64,000 nucleotides of DNA, from contig NW_026516818.1 in NCBI RefSeq assembly GCF_025766255.1, positions 26,794-90,793 of the forward strand, given 5' to 3'. The stretch is from Zychaea mexicana (taxonomy: Eukaryota > Mucoromycota > Mucoromycetes > Mucorales > Lichtheimiaceae). Shown here piece by piece: positions 34,601 through 46,145 of the stretch (its first letter is position 1; every line of letters begins with the position of its first letter). Position numbers and translations under genes: made by a program. Below the pieces are notes generated by a model. The model was not told the origin of the DNA. It worked only from the letters and a program-made list of their open reading frames with translations, and made no database searches.

Positions 34601-34690
34601 AGAACAATACAAGAAAATATGTCGACTGCAAAAAAGAGAGTGTGTGAGAGAGAATACTTTATTGCATAAGAGCGTACAAAAGAAAGACAT
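31664..34690. other. Gene-poor region between chitin deacetylase and RPS23
   Basis: Apart from the MITE at 32128-32305 I see nothing I can name. Protein-like but unassignable short frames occur near 33840-34066 (minus). The last part carries AT-rich sequence and the RPS23 3' end. Confidence 0.5.
32128..32305. mobile_element. MITE family A, copy 2
   Basis: About 178 bp, beginning CAGTGGTTCCCTGTTTAATT after TA at 32126-32127. The right end is an inverted copy with a small deletion, and the right TA is not exact. The interior shares the GGGTTGACACAAAACGAG block and the TTCAAGCAGTGTTCTATGCTT block with the copy at 6017-6177. It carries a short insertion near its right end relative to copy 1. Confidence 0.85.
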
Positions 34691-35470
34691 TTATGATCTG
34701 GGCTTTTCCTTCTTCTCCTTGTACAAAGCAAGAAGCGAGACACCGGCGACCTTGACGACCTTGAAACGGACACCAGGAATATCACCAATGGCACGACCCT
34801 TACGACCGAAACCGGCAATAAGCACTTCATCGTTTTCGTCGACGTAGTTCAAGCAACCGTCGTTGGGAACGAAAGCAGTGACCTTCTTGCCGTTCTTGAT
34901 AAGCTGAACACGGACACACTTACGAATGGCAGAGTTAGGCTGCTTGGCTTCGACACCACTATTACGATAAAATTACATTATGCGTCAATTTTCAAAAATC
35001 TCTGATCTCCTTCCTTCCTTGAGCAGCGTAAAATTGTCCGCGCTTCTTCTTCATATGCACACGTTTTATAAAAGAGTTCTTACATCTTTTCAAGGACAAT
35101 GCCCTTAGCGTGCGAAGCACCAGCAAATGGCGAAGAACGGAAAGCGGTGCCGAGAGCACGCTTCTTGTACTGCTTGTCAGCCCAACGTTGCTCGCGACGG
35201 TCAATGCGAAGCTTACGGGCGGCATTCAAACCTCTAGGTTGTCCCTTACCTGTAAGAGAATGTAGAAAAATTGTTAATTCACAATAAAAACCTGACACTG
35301 AACCCATTCCGACATTGTGTGTATATGTCCCTCTGTCTAAACGCTTTTCGAACACGTATCCATCCATTTCGATCATTCATCTATCCATCCGCATTTCCAT
35401 CCATCCATTTTGGTGCTTCACCATTCCACATTCATCCCGTAATATATCTCATATACTCCAACGTACCCAT
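34691..35470 (-). CDS. RPS23: 40S ribosomal protein S23 (uS12)
   Basis: Component of the small-subunit decoding centre. Three exons in phase: 35470-35467 (ATG plus one base), 35249-35084 and 34958-34691, giving 145 residues, the same length as yeast Rps23. Diagnostic stretches are [43 protein letters not shown] and the [15 protein letters not shown] loop, which contains the proline hydroxylated in other eukaryotes. The C-terminus is KEKKEKPRS. The first exon contributes only ATGG, placed at a CAACCATGG context before a GTACGT donor; an alternative ATGG/GT at about 35302 is weaker. The gene is divergent from the RQT4-like gene, with about 200 bp between the starts. Confidence 0.96.
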
Positions 35471-35672
35471 GGTTGCTTATATGGTTTATCGGAAAGAAGG
35501 TTCCTACAGTGGCCGCTGCCCCCAAGTGATATTGCCCGATTGCCGCAGCCGAACCGGACGGACTTTTAGAGAAATTGCTGTGTGGTCATTCACTGCGGTT
35601 CCGACGTTTTGGATTTAAGCAGCTTCTCTTAACTTTTCCCAAAACGTATTGTCTCCACTCAACGATAATAGA

Positions 35673-37409
35673 ATGGAGCTCGAAACCTGGGCAGTGAATG
35701 AATTAAGTCAATTTCTCGGCATTGACGATGAGACTTTGAAAACGCAAGTTCTTCCATACTTGTTTTCTTTTGAATCGCCCGATGCACTGCGCGACCACTT
35801 GATGGTACAGTTTTGACATTTCCAGCCTCCACTATATTCCCACCAATAGTGTATCTTTTGAGCAGAGAAAAGAACGAAAATCTCCTGACAGAAATCTACT
35901 TGTTTACTCAAATATTGGCGAAATGAATTTAGGATATGCTCGGTACCAACGAAGACGCACTTGCTTTTATCCAAGAGTTTTCAACACGTCGCTTCAACAG
36001 AAACACTGGCAAAAAAGCTGCTACTGCTACTGCAACAAGTAGTTCCAGTCCGCAGCAGAAACCACAACAGCCGCAGCAAAAGCAGCAGCAGCAGAACGAA
36101 CTGTTTCCAACCCTTCCAGCCGATCAATACCACAATGAAACTGAATGGCCTGCCAATATTAATGTGTACATGAAGAAGGATACCCAGGGCGACTACTATT
36201 CAGGGTAAGACCTGCATAACAGCAAATCATACTTGTGCTTGTTCGATTAATGCAGATGTTATTTTTACTAAAAACCGGCAGTGGTGGTGCCAAAAAGAAT
36301 AACAAGAGCAAATTCAACTCTACTACAACTGAATCTAAAAAGAAAAAGAAGAATGAAATGACGCTCGAAGCAGCTTTGAAAGAACTCCACATCAAGGCAT
36401 CTACAGAAGAGAATGGCGAACGACGACCATGTCAATGCCAAGGTATGGCGATACAACAAATTGATTTTTATCTGCTCTCCTATCGAGTATATAATGCATG
36501 GGCAGGCTATTAATTCAAACGTTCTTAGCCACAAAACATCAGCTTTTGACGATCGCGCCCAACTGCTTAAATTGTGGCAAGATTATATGTACTGTTGAAG
36601 GGACGGGCCCATGTACATTCTGCGGCACTCCTGTTCTCTCAAAAGAACAACAAGTAGCACTCATTGCAGAAGCCAAGCGCAAACGCACTGAAGAAAAACA
36701 GCGAATCAATGCACAACAACAATCAAGTAAAAAGCGAAGCAAAGCATCGGTAACACAATCTGTTGGTTATGCTGCCAAAGTCAGTGGTAGGATAATTCCT
36801 CAAAATGCATATGAGGAACCAACATTCACTCACGACCAAGAAGAGCAAAACCGACAGCATGCAGAAGCACATAAGGAAAAGCTACTCGAGTTCCAACGGA
36901 GCAGTGCGAAACGGACGACTGTTATTGATCAAGCGACTGACTTCACATTACCAACCGACCAACTGAACCCATGGCTTACACCTCAGGAACGCGCATTGGA
37001 AATGAAAAAGAATCAATCAAACATGAGGCGTCTTATGCGGTCAACGGACCAATCTAGACGACGTGTTATGACTATCGACGTTCAATCACGCCAAGTTGTC
37101 CTGGACAAAGCCGATTCGTCCTCAGATGAAGAATCAGAGCCAGAAGATTTACCTGCTGCCAACAGATCACAGAAAGACATGCAGCAGCATAAAGAAAACG
37201 ACGGATCTGCGCGTACATATGCGAATAACCCTCTTTTGAAGGGTCTTGAAGCACCTAAATTTGTTGGCAAGCAAGGACCGTTGAAGGGCGGTCGAAATCG
37301 GAGGAAAGAGCGTGTTCAGTACGACGATATCGACATATTTGATGATTACCAATATGCATCAAGTATTGCTGACGACCGCGATATTGCATTAGAGCCAGCA
37401 TGCGGTTAA
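35673..37409 (+). CDS. RQT4: RQT4/TRIP4-like protein (ASC-1 zinc finger), ribosome quality control trigger complex
   Basis: Four exons in phase: 35673-35804, 35933-36204, 36282-36442 and 36529-37409 (481 residues). The N-terminus is a CUE-like helical region (ELSQFLGIDDETLKTQVLPYL). A Gln-rich linker follows. The diagnostic C2HC5 zinc finger (CQCQATKHQLL, then NCLNCGKIICTVEGTGPCTFCG) is at about residues 185-225. In animals TRIP4 belongs to the ASC-1 complex and carries a C-terminal ASCH domain; that domain is not visible here, as in yeast Rqt4, which works with Slh1 and Cue3 to split collided ribosomes. The long C-terminal half is charged and probably disordered. The third exon acceptor was placed by phase; an alternative AG at 36255 would break the frame. 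Confidence 0.85.
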
Positions 37410-37678
37410 TTCTTACTAGTGCTTTACAACCTTATTTCCACTAAACGGTTTCCCAAACAATGTTGCAGATGGTTAAAAAAAACAAATTCTATTGAAATGT
37501 AGCGGATTGGAGATAGAAGGTGGTCAATTTAACAAGAGGATAAAATGATGTGAGAATGGGAGTGCGAAAGAAGAGTGAGGATATACATTTTTTATCTACA
37601 TATTGTGTGATTTAATCATGGTGAATGTGGTGATGATAAGAACTGAGAGGTGTCAGGAGGGAATCATGAAGACATGGT

Positions 37679-38386
37679 CTATCGTCGTGCTTCTAGCTTG
37701 TGTTCGCCCTTTGTGTTTTGCTTCCACTTTTGTTGGGCGTAGGTAATGCCAATAAGAACAGCACCTAAACGCCATAAGCGCGACCAGATTGTATCGATTC
37801 GACTGTGATGATGTGGATGTCCGTCTTCGTCCAATCCAGCCGCCCGTCGCCGCTCGGCTGCTTGTGAAACGCGCTGCTGCCGGCGCACTTCTTCATTTTC
37901 GTAGTGTCGTGCATAATGTTCTCGATAATTAAAAGTACTACCCGTTTTAGCTCCTTTCATGCCTTCTGCTTGTGCGCGTGCACTCGCTGATCCGGTGTTC
38001 TCTCGTCGTCGTGCACGGCCATGCCACGATTGCGAAGGCCCTGTGCGGAAAGCCGCATTGTAGACAGCTGAAGCGTTGCTACCATAGTAAGACGACGTGG
38101 CCGAATCACTACCATCACCATAGTCCACGGCAGAATCATACCGTCGACGACTTGCTTCGTTGCCTAGCACTGCATAAGCTTCGTTGACCTCGAGAAATTT
38201 AGCATGGGCGTCTGTGTTGTTTGGATTGAGATCAGGATGGTATTGTTTCGATAATCGATAGTATTGCTTTTTAATGACTCGTTTGTCGGCATTGCGATGA
38301 ACGTTGAGAACGTCGTAATGATTTTTTCTTTTCAAAGCAAAGGCGGTGGAATGAAATGGACGTCGAATTACAGATGGATTCATCAT
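37679..38386 (-). CDS. Mitochondrial J-domain (Hsp40) co-chaperone
   Basis: Single-exon 235-residue protein. The N-terminus (MMNPSVIRRPFHSTAFALKR) is a basic amphipathic presequence typical of mitochondrial import. The J-domain follows at about residues 23-85: NHYDVLNVHRNADKRVIKKQYY, HPD within KQYHPDLNP, and YAVLGNEASRRRYD. A Gly/Ser/Arg linker leads to a C-terminal hydrophobic stretch (LWRLGAVLIGITYA) that may be a membrane anchor. J-proteins stimulate the ATPase of Hsp70. It resembles the Jid1/DNAJC4-type small mitochondrial J-proteins. It converges on the RQT4-like gene with 270 bp between stops. Confidence 0.88.
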   Translation of the reverse strand: MMNPSVIRRPFHSTAFALKRKNHYDVLNVHRNADKRVIKKQYYRLSKQYHPDLNPNNTDAHAKFLEVNEAYAVLGNEASRRRYDSAVDYGDGSDSATSSYYGSNASAVYNAAFRTGPSQSWHGRARRRENTGSASARAQAEGMKGAKTGSTFNYREHYARHYENEEVRRQQRVSQAAERRRAAGLDEDGHPHHHSRIDTIWSRLWRLGAVLIGITYAQQKWKQNTKGEHKLEARR

Positions 38387-39660
38387 TTAAACCATAGGAG
38401 TCGTACAAGCGATGTATGCTTTGAGAAACGCAAGGAAAAAAGGCACTAATAATGTCTTACCCGATTTCTATATCTTTTCCCATTTGTTGCCGACAGCGGA
38501 AAATTGATTTTCCTGTTTCATTCCAGGAATCTCTGCAGTTGTGATTGATACTGATGACTGGTGTTCTATCTTCCAGCAGGTTGTGCTAAGCAAAGGCCTG
38601 TTTGTGGACACGTGATGCCCTTGGGTACTGCATAGCAGCAAATACAGTGTGGGTATTTCAATTTGCCACAGTGAGTCTGAACAATTTGGCTGAGCTTAAG
38701 ACCCACGCTGAAAATTAGAGGTGTTTTTTTTGTTCCTGAGTTGCTGTACTTAGAAAAACGACCACATCAACTGGTTTTTATAACTTTAAAACTAATCACA
38801 CAGAACGAACGCGTCAGAGAATTGATCTTTCAGCGATGACTTGATGATCGTCACTGTCGATGATAGCGCTATTGCAATAGTCATACGCAAAATCCGAGAT
38901 GTACCTTTTTTACGCAAAATATTCCACGTCTGTATAATCAAGTGTCACATTGAGAGGCAGGAGCTTAGTTTGGTCCATCAAACAACCAAGACATACAACT
39001 AAACTTATATAAAGTCTTTTGTCCCAGGAAAATATTAACGTAGAATACCTCAAATTGCTACATACTCTTTCTTTCGAGCAGTGTAACCATTAAATTGAGC
39101 GCAATGGCTTCATATCGATTTAGCCTCTCAACTTTGATGCGTCACCATAACCCTTCGTCGGGTACCTTTATCCTCCTTACTGGGAGGATAACACTTCCGG
39201 TAATTTTGGCTTGCATGCTACAGTGCACAACGTGATGCACTTGACCAGTACTCAACTTCATTTTACAAATATCGTATGTCTCTAACGATCGTATTTACTA
39301 CGAAATATGTCACATTAATTCTTTAAGTGGTCTTCTATATCGAAAATGTTTCCATTTATTTATGAGCTTATGCTATGTTGGTTTTATCCCTATTATGTTA
39401 GGCTATGTCTCAAAAACTACTTCTAAGGATGGTCTAATATGTGCGGACTGTTCTCTAACAACCAAAGAGGAAAAGACTAGTACAAAAAGAAATTAAAGCT
39501 TTTCATGCAAAGTTACTTCCCAACTTAGGTAGAGGAGGCATTGTCAGTAAACCCGTTCTTATGGTACTGATCCTTCTTTTGCACGTATTATGTGTTTCTC
39601 AATTTACAAAACTTTTATTATAGGTAACAACTTATTCTTTTATGTTTGCATATATCTATT
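38387..39660. other. No gene seen
   Basis: About 1.3 kb between the J-protein promoter and the Crypton remnant. A small perfect inverted repeat (TATCCTCC-TTACTG-GGAGGATA) lies near 39168. No coding frame is recognised. Confidence 0.5.
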
Positions 39661-41250
39661 TTACTCCTCGGTTCTACGACGCTTTATCTCTTTTCCTAAT
39701 TTGTCTATGCTGATACCAAGATCACGACGTTCTTCTTCCAACTGGCTTGCAGCAGCGGTGGTCGATATATGGCTTTCTTGTGCCATCCGCTCGACTTCTT
39801 CATATATCAATTTTCTTCGGCAGAAAAACCTCGACTCCGTGGGATCCTTTCTCCATTGCGTGCGGTACGTTTCTTCCAGAGACTGAACTGAAGGCTGCCC
39901 AGCAATTCCAATGGTGTACTCGCGCCAGACATCGGTTACAGTTCTAAGCTTTCTGTTAAGCTTATAGCTTAGTGGAGGCGGTGACGGCGATGCCAAAGAT
40001 GAAGTTTCCATTGGAAGCACATCGCCAGTTGCCATAAATACTTTAGGAAGCTCGCCTCGAAGTTGTGCTTTACAATATAATAAATAGTAGCTATATACCT
40101 GAATGAAAACGATCCTCAAATACTTCAAGAATCCCAAAAAGTTTGGACCTGCGAGATCGTTTTGGACAGCCCTCGTCTCGAACTTGCTTTCCCAGTATTC
40201 AATATCTGGGAAAACTTTTTGTTGCAAGCTCTGTGGCGGATCGATTTTGGCCCGCGGTAACCAAAATGCACCTGCTTTTTGGGCATAGAAGCCAGCTAAA
40301 GCACGAATTGCCGGCTTCGGAAGGCTTGTCAAGTAGCATCCGATCATCTTGTCCGAGCCCCAACGTCCAATTCTGCGTTGGTCACTGTCAGAAACATTCT
40401 GTTCAGCAATCGACCTCAGAGCACTACCGCGGTTGATGTGCGTAATTTTGCTGGATCGAATACCGACAGCTCGGAGCGCTTCCTGATATCCATCTCTTTG
40501 TGTATTGTACGTTATAGCTTGCATACGGTTGGCACCCTTCAAGACGTGAATGTCGTACCAATGTCGACGTGACGTAAAATCGGGGAACGCAAAAAAGGTG
40601 GAATGCCAAAGCTCCAATTGGACAAACTTCTGCACAGCGGTATCTGATGGCAGCTCCGTACTCGACCCTTCAATGCTGATTGGTCTTGCCCTTATTCATA
40701 GTGATAACCAGAGCAATACACTTGGTCGGGCCTTCATCCTTGAACTCGGTACAGAACAAATCTGGCAGCTGCATAATACGCTTGGTCTCGCCTCGACCTA
40801 GTATCGCATGGCCGAGCAAAAAATCCAGTCGGTTGCGCAAATGATGAGGCGTATTACGTCCAATTTGATAGCGCGAAACGAGCTTCAGCTCATTCAACAT
40901 ATATCCGTCGTTAAGTGTGTCGATGCCACGGTCCTCGTACAGTATTCTTTTCTTTTACGCACTGCATTTTCCCGGTCATAATCGCTCAAGAAGTTTTGAC
41001 AATCGTTCCTCAGGCTGGTGGGTACGTATTTCCAAGGACACTGGCTTGCACAGCTTGTAATGCTATAACTGCTTTGGCATAAGCATGTAGTGCTTCTTTA
41101 CCCAAGCGCTTGGATTTGCCGTCTGGGAGCTTATCTTTCTTGTTTTTAATATTACCATTGGCCACTATTTCTTTCAAGAAAGCAACAAGTTTGGTTTCAA
41201 AGACGGTGTCGCCATCTCTAAACTCTAGTTTGTTGCACCACGACTTAAAA
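39661..41250 (-). pseudogene. Crypton-type tyrosine recombinase with Gcr1-like C-terminal domain
   Basis: Cryptons move with a tyrosine recombinase rather than a DDE enzyme. The N-terminal SAM-like part is readable near 41240-41010 (FETKLVAFLKEIVANG, LHAYAKAVIALQ). The middle lies in the frame ending at TGA 40672-40670, where a GKTNQ motif is followed after the stop by RVEYGAAIRYR in the same frame. A frameshift near 40600 then moves into an intact 324-residue frame (40635-39661). That frame carries the catalytic-region THINRGSALR (H-x-x-R) and GRWGSDKMIGCYLTSLP (tyrosine), and a Gcr1_C-type domain (LRTVTDVWREYTIGIAG, RKDPTESRFFCRRKLI). One stop or more, one frameshift and further stops near 41000 make it non-functional as read. 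A possible first exon lies near 41400-41480. Confidence 0.8.
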
Positions 41251-41881
41251 GAATACACAAATAACAACAAACAAAAAGTTAGTGTTACTGAGGTTGACAT
41301 GCTTTCTTTGAATTCTCTAGCGCTCTAACTACTAAACAACACACCTTCCAATGCGCCTGCTCAAAAGATACATGTTTCTTGTGTTTTCTGTCAGTTCTCG
41401 AGATGTCTTGTCATTTCCGATTGGACTTGCTCCTCAAGAAATGCTTTATTGCGGTCATTGACACTGACTTGAGAGTTATTAGCAGTGCCTGGTGAAAGTC
41501 TCAACGCGCGCTGGCAGGACAAAGGTGAGTACATATTTGAGTCGGTATTGGCAGTGTGGATAACAATAAACTAACCACTGTTATTTCCTATAGGAAAAGA
41601 AGTTTTGCAACAAGCTTCCAGCAGCTCATCGGATGTCGATCACGCTGATGAAAACAGCATATATAGCGATAAACTTGACGAGCAAGTATCGCCTTTGCTC
41701 TCCAACAGCCATCGGAAATGCTATTGTTGGCGGTCTAGTAGTTGTAGATGAGCAAGACGCTGTAATACTCGGGTGCACTAAAAGGCGCATCAGAATGCTC
41801 ACTACAGAATATCTAGAAAACACACGATGAGCTCCAAATACCGATTTTTTTAGCCAATCAAATTTTCAGTTATAGTTTTAG

Positions 41882-42026
41882 CAGTACTTGATAACTCAAA
41901 AAAAAATATGTAAAAGTGATCACGTATCAAGTTTTTGAGTTATCGAGTTTTTACTGCACACCAGAACGGTGACATGAAAAGTCGAATTATCAAGTTATAA
42001 AGTATCAAGTTATCGGGTGGGCACTG
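41882..42026. mobile_element. Decayed pogo-like MITE
   Basis: CAGT at 41882 preceded by TA, and CACTG ending at 42026 followed by TA, enclose words of the type TTGATAACT / AGTTATCAAG on both strands. The right end reversed reads CAGTGCCCACCCGATAACTT, a typical pogo-family terminus; the left end is a shortened variant. An internal second end (ACTGC at 41953-41957) suggests nesting or internal duplication. Confidence 0.5.
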
Positions 42027-42495
42027 TATTTTTGAACCATAGAATTTTTGATTTGATTGTCTAATAGGCCACTGCTATGTAGCTCAATCAACCACTTGTT
42101 AAAGTCAATGCATATTTATGTATGAGCAACATGAACAGGCCTCATCTTCACTTTATACAGTACGCCGCAACGACGATGAACGTACTCTAAATGGTTTCTG
42201 CTGTTCGTGTTTGATTTGACTTTGGAAAGTGCATGTCGCACATCGTTTTCTTCTCCGTAACTTGGAATTGTATTTACAGCACTGATTTCAAATAGTGGAT
42301 TCTGAGGTGATATATATAATTAGAAAGTTCTTTGTGAAACAGCACGTATCCATGATCCCGGACGAAGCTGCTCCTTTTCCCCTTCTTCCACGAACGTCGT
42401 GGCTGGTGAATGCACATATAAAAGCCATGTTTGAGATAGAAACCTTAACTTAAAAAAAACAATACGATGTTTTAAGTCTAAAGGGAAAGTTATTT

Positions 42496-43065
42496 TTATA
42501 TCCGCCTTCGCTTTTGCTTGGCTTGCTGAGCATTGGGTGGTGATGACTGGGAAGCAGCGTAAGGAAGAGGGCCGATCGTCGGTTGCACAGCTTTTGTATC
42601 CAGGGTGGCAGCAGCAGCAGTAATAATAGATCGCTGATCTTTTAACCGAGGGTTTTTCTGTAGCCGTTGTTGTTGCAAAGCCAAGGAGGAGGGTGCTGAT
42701 CTGTGGCGTTCCTGGAGTTTATTTCGAAAATCCTCCACAGTCTCAAATTCTGGTGCATAAGAAACCCGCAACACGTTGGCAAAAAACGGTCTATCGTCCA
42801 TCGTCCGCTTAGCTTTACGAGCACTCATGACCGTTGCAAATGCAACCCAGACGACATCGTGGAATTCGTCTGAAGCAGCATGACTGTCGAGCATGCCGTG
42901 TTGCTGCACAGATCCAAAAAATTGGCATCGAGCAGTGAGATTGTCGACTAGACCTAGAGCTGGAATGTTTTCGTAAACGAGGTAACGCGACTCTTGAGCA
43001 ATGGAATAGACTTTGACGGCGCGCGGGGTTTTGGAATCACGATATCCCGGTCTGTTCGTGGCCAT
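42496..43065 (-). CDS. RBM48: RBM48-like protein, minor (U12) spliceosome factor
   Basis: Single-exon 189-residue protein. The conserved block PRAVKVYSIAQESRYLVYENIPALG opens an atypical RRM. KRTMDDRPFFANVLRVSYAPEFETVEDFRNKL matches the second signature of RBM48 (KMD..SFFGG.LHVCYAPEFETVEETR.KL). In animals and plants RBM48 works with ARMC7 in splicing of U12-type introns. Its presence implies this fungus kept a minor spliceosome, but I recognised no clear U12 intron in the window. The C-terminus is Gln/Ala-rich with a terminal basic KQKRRRI. It is divergent from the Ysc84-like gene, with 256 bp between starts. Confidence 0.88.
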   Translation of the reverse strand: MATNRPGYRDSKTPRAVKVYSIAQESRYLVYENIPALGLVDNLTARCQFFGSVQQHGMLDSHAASDEFHDVVWVAFATVMSARKAKRTMDDRPFFANVLRVSYAPEFETVEDFRNKLQERHRSAPSSLALQQQRLQKNPRLKDQRSIITAAAATLDTKAVQPTIGPLPYAASQSSPPNAQQAKQKRRRI

Positions 43066-43321
43066 TTTTCACCCTTTTAAGAGTGAGTTGTAGGGGAGGA
43101 GGACAGGTCTTGGCAACAAGAGAGCGAGAGAGAGAGCTTCCATGGTGGAAAAAAAGAAGGTTGGAGGGTGACTGCGCCAAGTGTGTGAGTGTGCCCATCA
43201 AAAAGTTGGATCCCGATAAATGAAATCATGCACATAAAAAACCCTCCTTCTTGTTCTTGTCTTTTTTTTTTCTATTTTTCTAATCAACTACAAACAATAG
43301 CAAAAGCAAAGCAAAACAACA

Positions 43322-45535
43322 ATGGTAACAAGAACAGCTCAAGAACTGCAAGGTAAAGTACGGTACACGTCTTTGTTTATGCATTGGAAACTGACGCATA
43401 TTGTTATTATGTAAAAGGGGACACTGCTCGCGCCATACAAATTCTCGAACTGTTTACAGGTCAGTCCTCTTTGTTATGCAAGATTGAGTATTGCTTTACT
43501 TGTTGGGTCTGATTTGGAAGGGTTGATCTGGAAGGAAACGAAAGGTTGCTAATTGAACGAATGAAATGGTAATAGATCCAAGCAAACGCGATGTGAAAAT
43601 GCTCATTCCTCAAAGTGTTCTTGCTAATGCGCATGGACTCGTCTTTATTCGAATGTATCGAGGAGGGTTTATGGTATCGGCCAAGAAAGGCACGGGAATT
43701 ATCATTGCACGGTAAGCAGGCGAAGGACACTATTGGATGTGGGGATACCTATTATTACAAGTGAGAGTGTCTAAATACGGGATGGTATTCTTTGGTTATT
43801 TTTTTCTCTATTGTCTTCCAGGTTACCAGATGGAAGTAAGTGTAGAAAATGCTTACCGGGGTGGGGGAGGGGGAGGGCTGGTTGGCTGCTTGGGTTTTGG
43901 GGAAGGTTTGAAATGCAGCGGGTGACCGACCGACTGCCCAATACAATGTTCGATGGTCGTTATGATGTGTCTTAACCACTTTTGAGCAACGTCAAAAAGG
44001 TTGGTCCGCGCCTTCTGGAATTTCTATGGGAGCATTGGTACGTTCATTCGATAGCAAGAGGATTTTTTGTCTTGTGACGTATACGAATTAAATCACCCTG
44101 TCGCTAGCCATTGGCTAACTCCTTTCGAATTGGGACACTACTAGGGATTTGGACACCAAGCAGGCGTTGAAGTGATCGACTCGATCATCGTCATGAACTA
44201 TCGAGCTGCAGTCAAGTCATTTTTCGATGGCGGAGGTCAACTTCAGCTGGGCGCCAACGTGTCTGTGAGTGCAGGTCCTTTGGGTCGCGCTGCCAATGTG
44301 TCAGCAGCCGCATCAAGTGGCCAGTATATCTCTGCGACCTATGCTTATAGGTAAGAAAGGAAGGAAGGAAGGAAGGAAGAAAAGTAGTTATCATACCATG
44401 GTTGGGCGGGTGAATAAGCATAACAATGGGGACGATGCTGCAGAAAGCTCACACGGTGCTCTCTTTAAATGTCATGTGCGTGTGTGTGGTGTCTACTGTA
44501 GTGCATCCAAAGGTTTATTTGCAGGTAAAAATAGAAACCAGCTTGTGCCTTTTCTTCATGTGTGTGTTGGGTGGGAGCTGAGCGGTGGTGGTAAATAAAC
44601 AAATATTGACTAGTAGTGCCGTGTTTACAGGGTACTCGTTTGAAGGTTCCAAGATATCCGAACGCGTGAACACAAACGCGGCGTTTTACGGAAGAAGTAT
44701 TGGTGCACGAGAGATTTTGACAGGTGGAGTGCCTCGACCTCCTCAAGCTCAGCGGTTGTACGATATTTTGGCATCGCTTGGCGCAGGTCCGCGACCCGGC
44801 ATGCCCTTTGCTCCAAAGAAGGGTCCACCCTTGCCTGTACCACCATCACAGCAACAACAGCAACAACAGCAACAACAACAACAACAACAACAGCAACTCC
44901 CTTCATCGCCTTATCATTCCTCTTCACCTTACTCTCCACGATACAATAACATTCCCGGAGTTGGTAACGGAGCAGCAGCAGCAGCAGCAGCAGCAACAGG
45001 TACAAACGACGCATGGCGACGTTCTAGCTTTCAAAAGCCACCAGAAGGACAACAACAGCAGCAGCAGCAGCAGCAGCATGTTTCCTTTGATGAACCGCCA
45101 CCTCCATACGAACCTTCGAACAATCCAAACATGTATGCATCGACAGCGACCGGTGATGTGAAACAAGGCGCATCCACATCCCCGTCATCGTCAGGAGGTT
45201 ACCAGCCAGAACCAGTAGCAGCAGCTGCAAGCGACAACAGTAGCAATGCAGCAGCAACAGCGCCTGGGTACACTGCGTCACCAGGTTACGAGCATTTTTA
45301 CGCAAGCGATACCAAAAAGAATCCTTCTGGATTCGATCAACAGCAAGGAGAGTCCACGGTGGTGGTGGCAAAATACAACTTTAGTGGCGAACAGCCGGGC
45401 GATCTGACGTTTTCCGAGGGCGATTATATCATTGTGACTCAACGGAAAATCGATCGTCAAGCGTGGTGGGAAGGCGAGATAGGGACCCGGAAAGGCATGT
45501 TTCCTGCCAATTATACCGAAGACGTTTCATCATGA
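43322..45535 (+). CDS. YSC84: Ysc84/Lsb3/SH3YL1-type actin-patch protein (SYLF + SH3)
   Basis: Eight exons in phase: 43322-43352, 43418-43459, 43576-43711, 43822-43835, 44000-44037, 44145-44350, 44502-44524 and 44631-45535 (464 residues). The SYLF/Ysc84 domain fills about residues 15-205: FIRMYRGGFMVSAKKGTGII, LPDGSWSAPSGI, DSIIVMNYRAAVKSFF, GPLGRAANVSA and GYSFEGSKISER. It binds membranes and actin. A long Gln/Pro/Ala linker follows with a poly-Gln run. A canonical SH3 domain ends the protein (ALYDF-like VAKYNFSGEQPGDLTFSEGD, then WWEGEIGTRKGMFPANY). The fourth exon is only 14 nt and is needed for the frame and for the RLPDGS motif. The 44351 intron holds a GGAA microsatellite. The family acts in endocytosis and cortical actin organisation. 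Confidence 0.94.
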
Positions 45536-46145
45536 TTTTAAAGCAAAATAAACGGAGTGAGGGGAGTTGTCTGTGGGCGTGGACACAAGAAGATCAAGAA
45601 GAAGACAACGCTATCTGATGCATATAAGTGCGTGCGTGCTGTTACATGTGTTGCGAAGAAGAAGAGGAAGAAGGTAACGGAAGAAAGGACAAGTATCTAT
45701 TTTGGGCTGCTGTGAAATAGCCACATATGTTATTAACGCCGTAGCCAATATAAACACTTGATTGCAATGTGCTGCTGCTGCTGTTGTTTGGGCGTGTGGG
45801 CCACACATCTTTTTATTGTTTTGCACCCGAGTTGCTTTTCGTGTCACTTTTTCTTTCGGGGGAGGAAGGTGGTTGGGTAGTGGGTGGAAAGAGCAAAGCG
45901 TGTAGGTAGGTAGGTGGTACACACGTGAGGCTGCCACAGCAAGTTTTCTATATCATTTGTCAGCTGATCGAATCGTGATCCGAATATAAAATGGCACCTA
46001 CTACGCATTTTCATTTCCTGTTCTCCTTTTCTTCTTTTTTCACACATCATCTCTCTCAAGTACTCTGTAGCCAGTACTTCTTCCATCTACTACTATCACT
46101 ACTACTACCACTACTATCTCTACCATATCTGATAATAACCTAATA

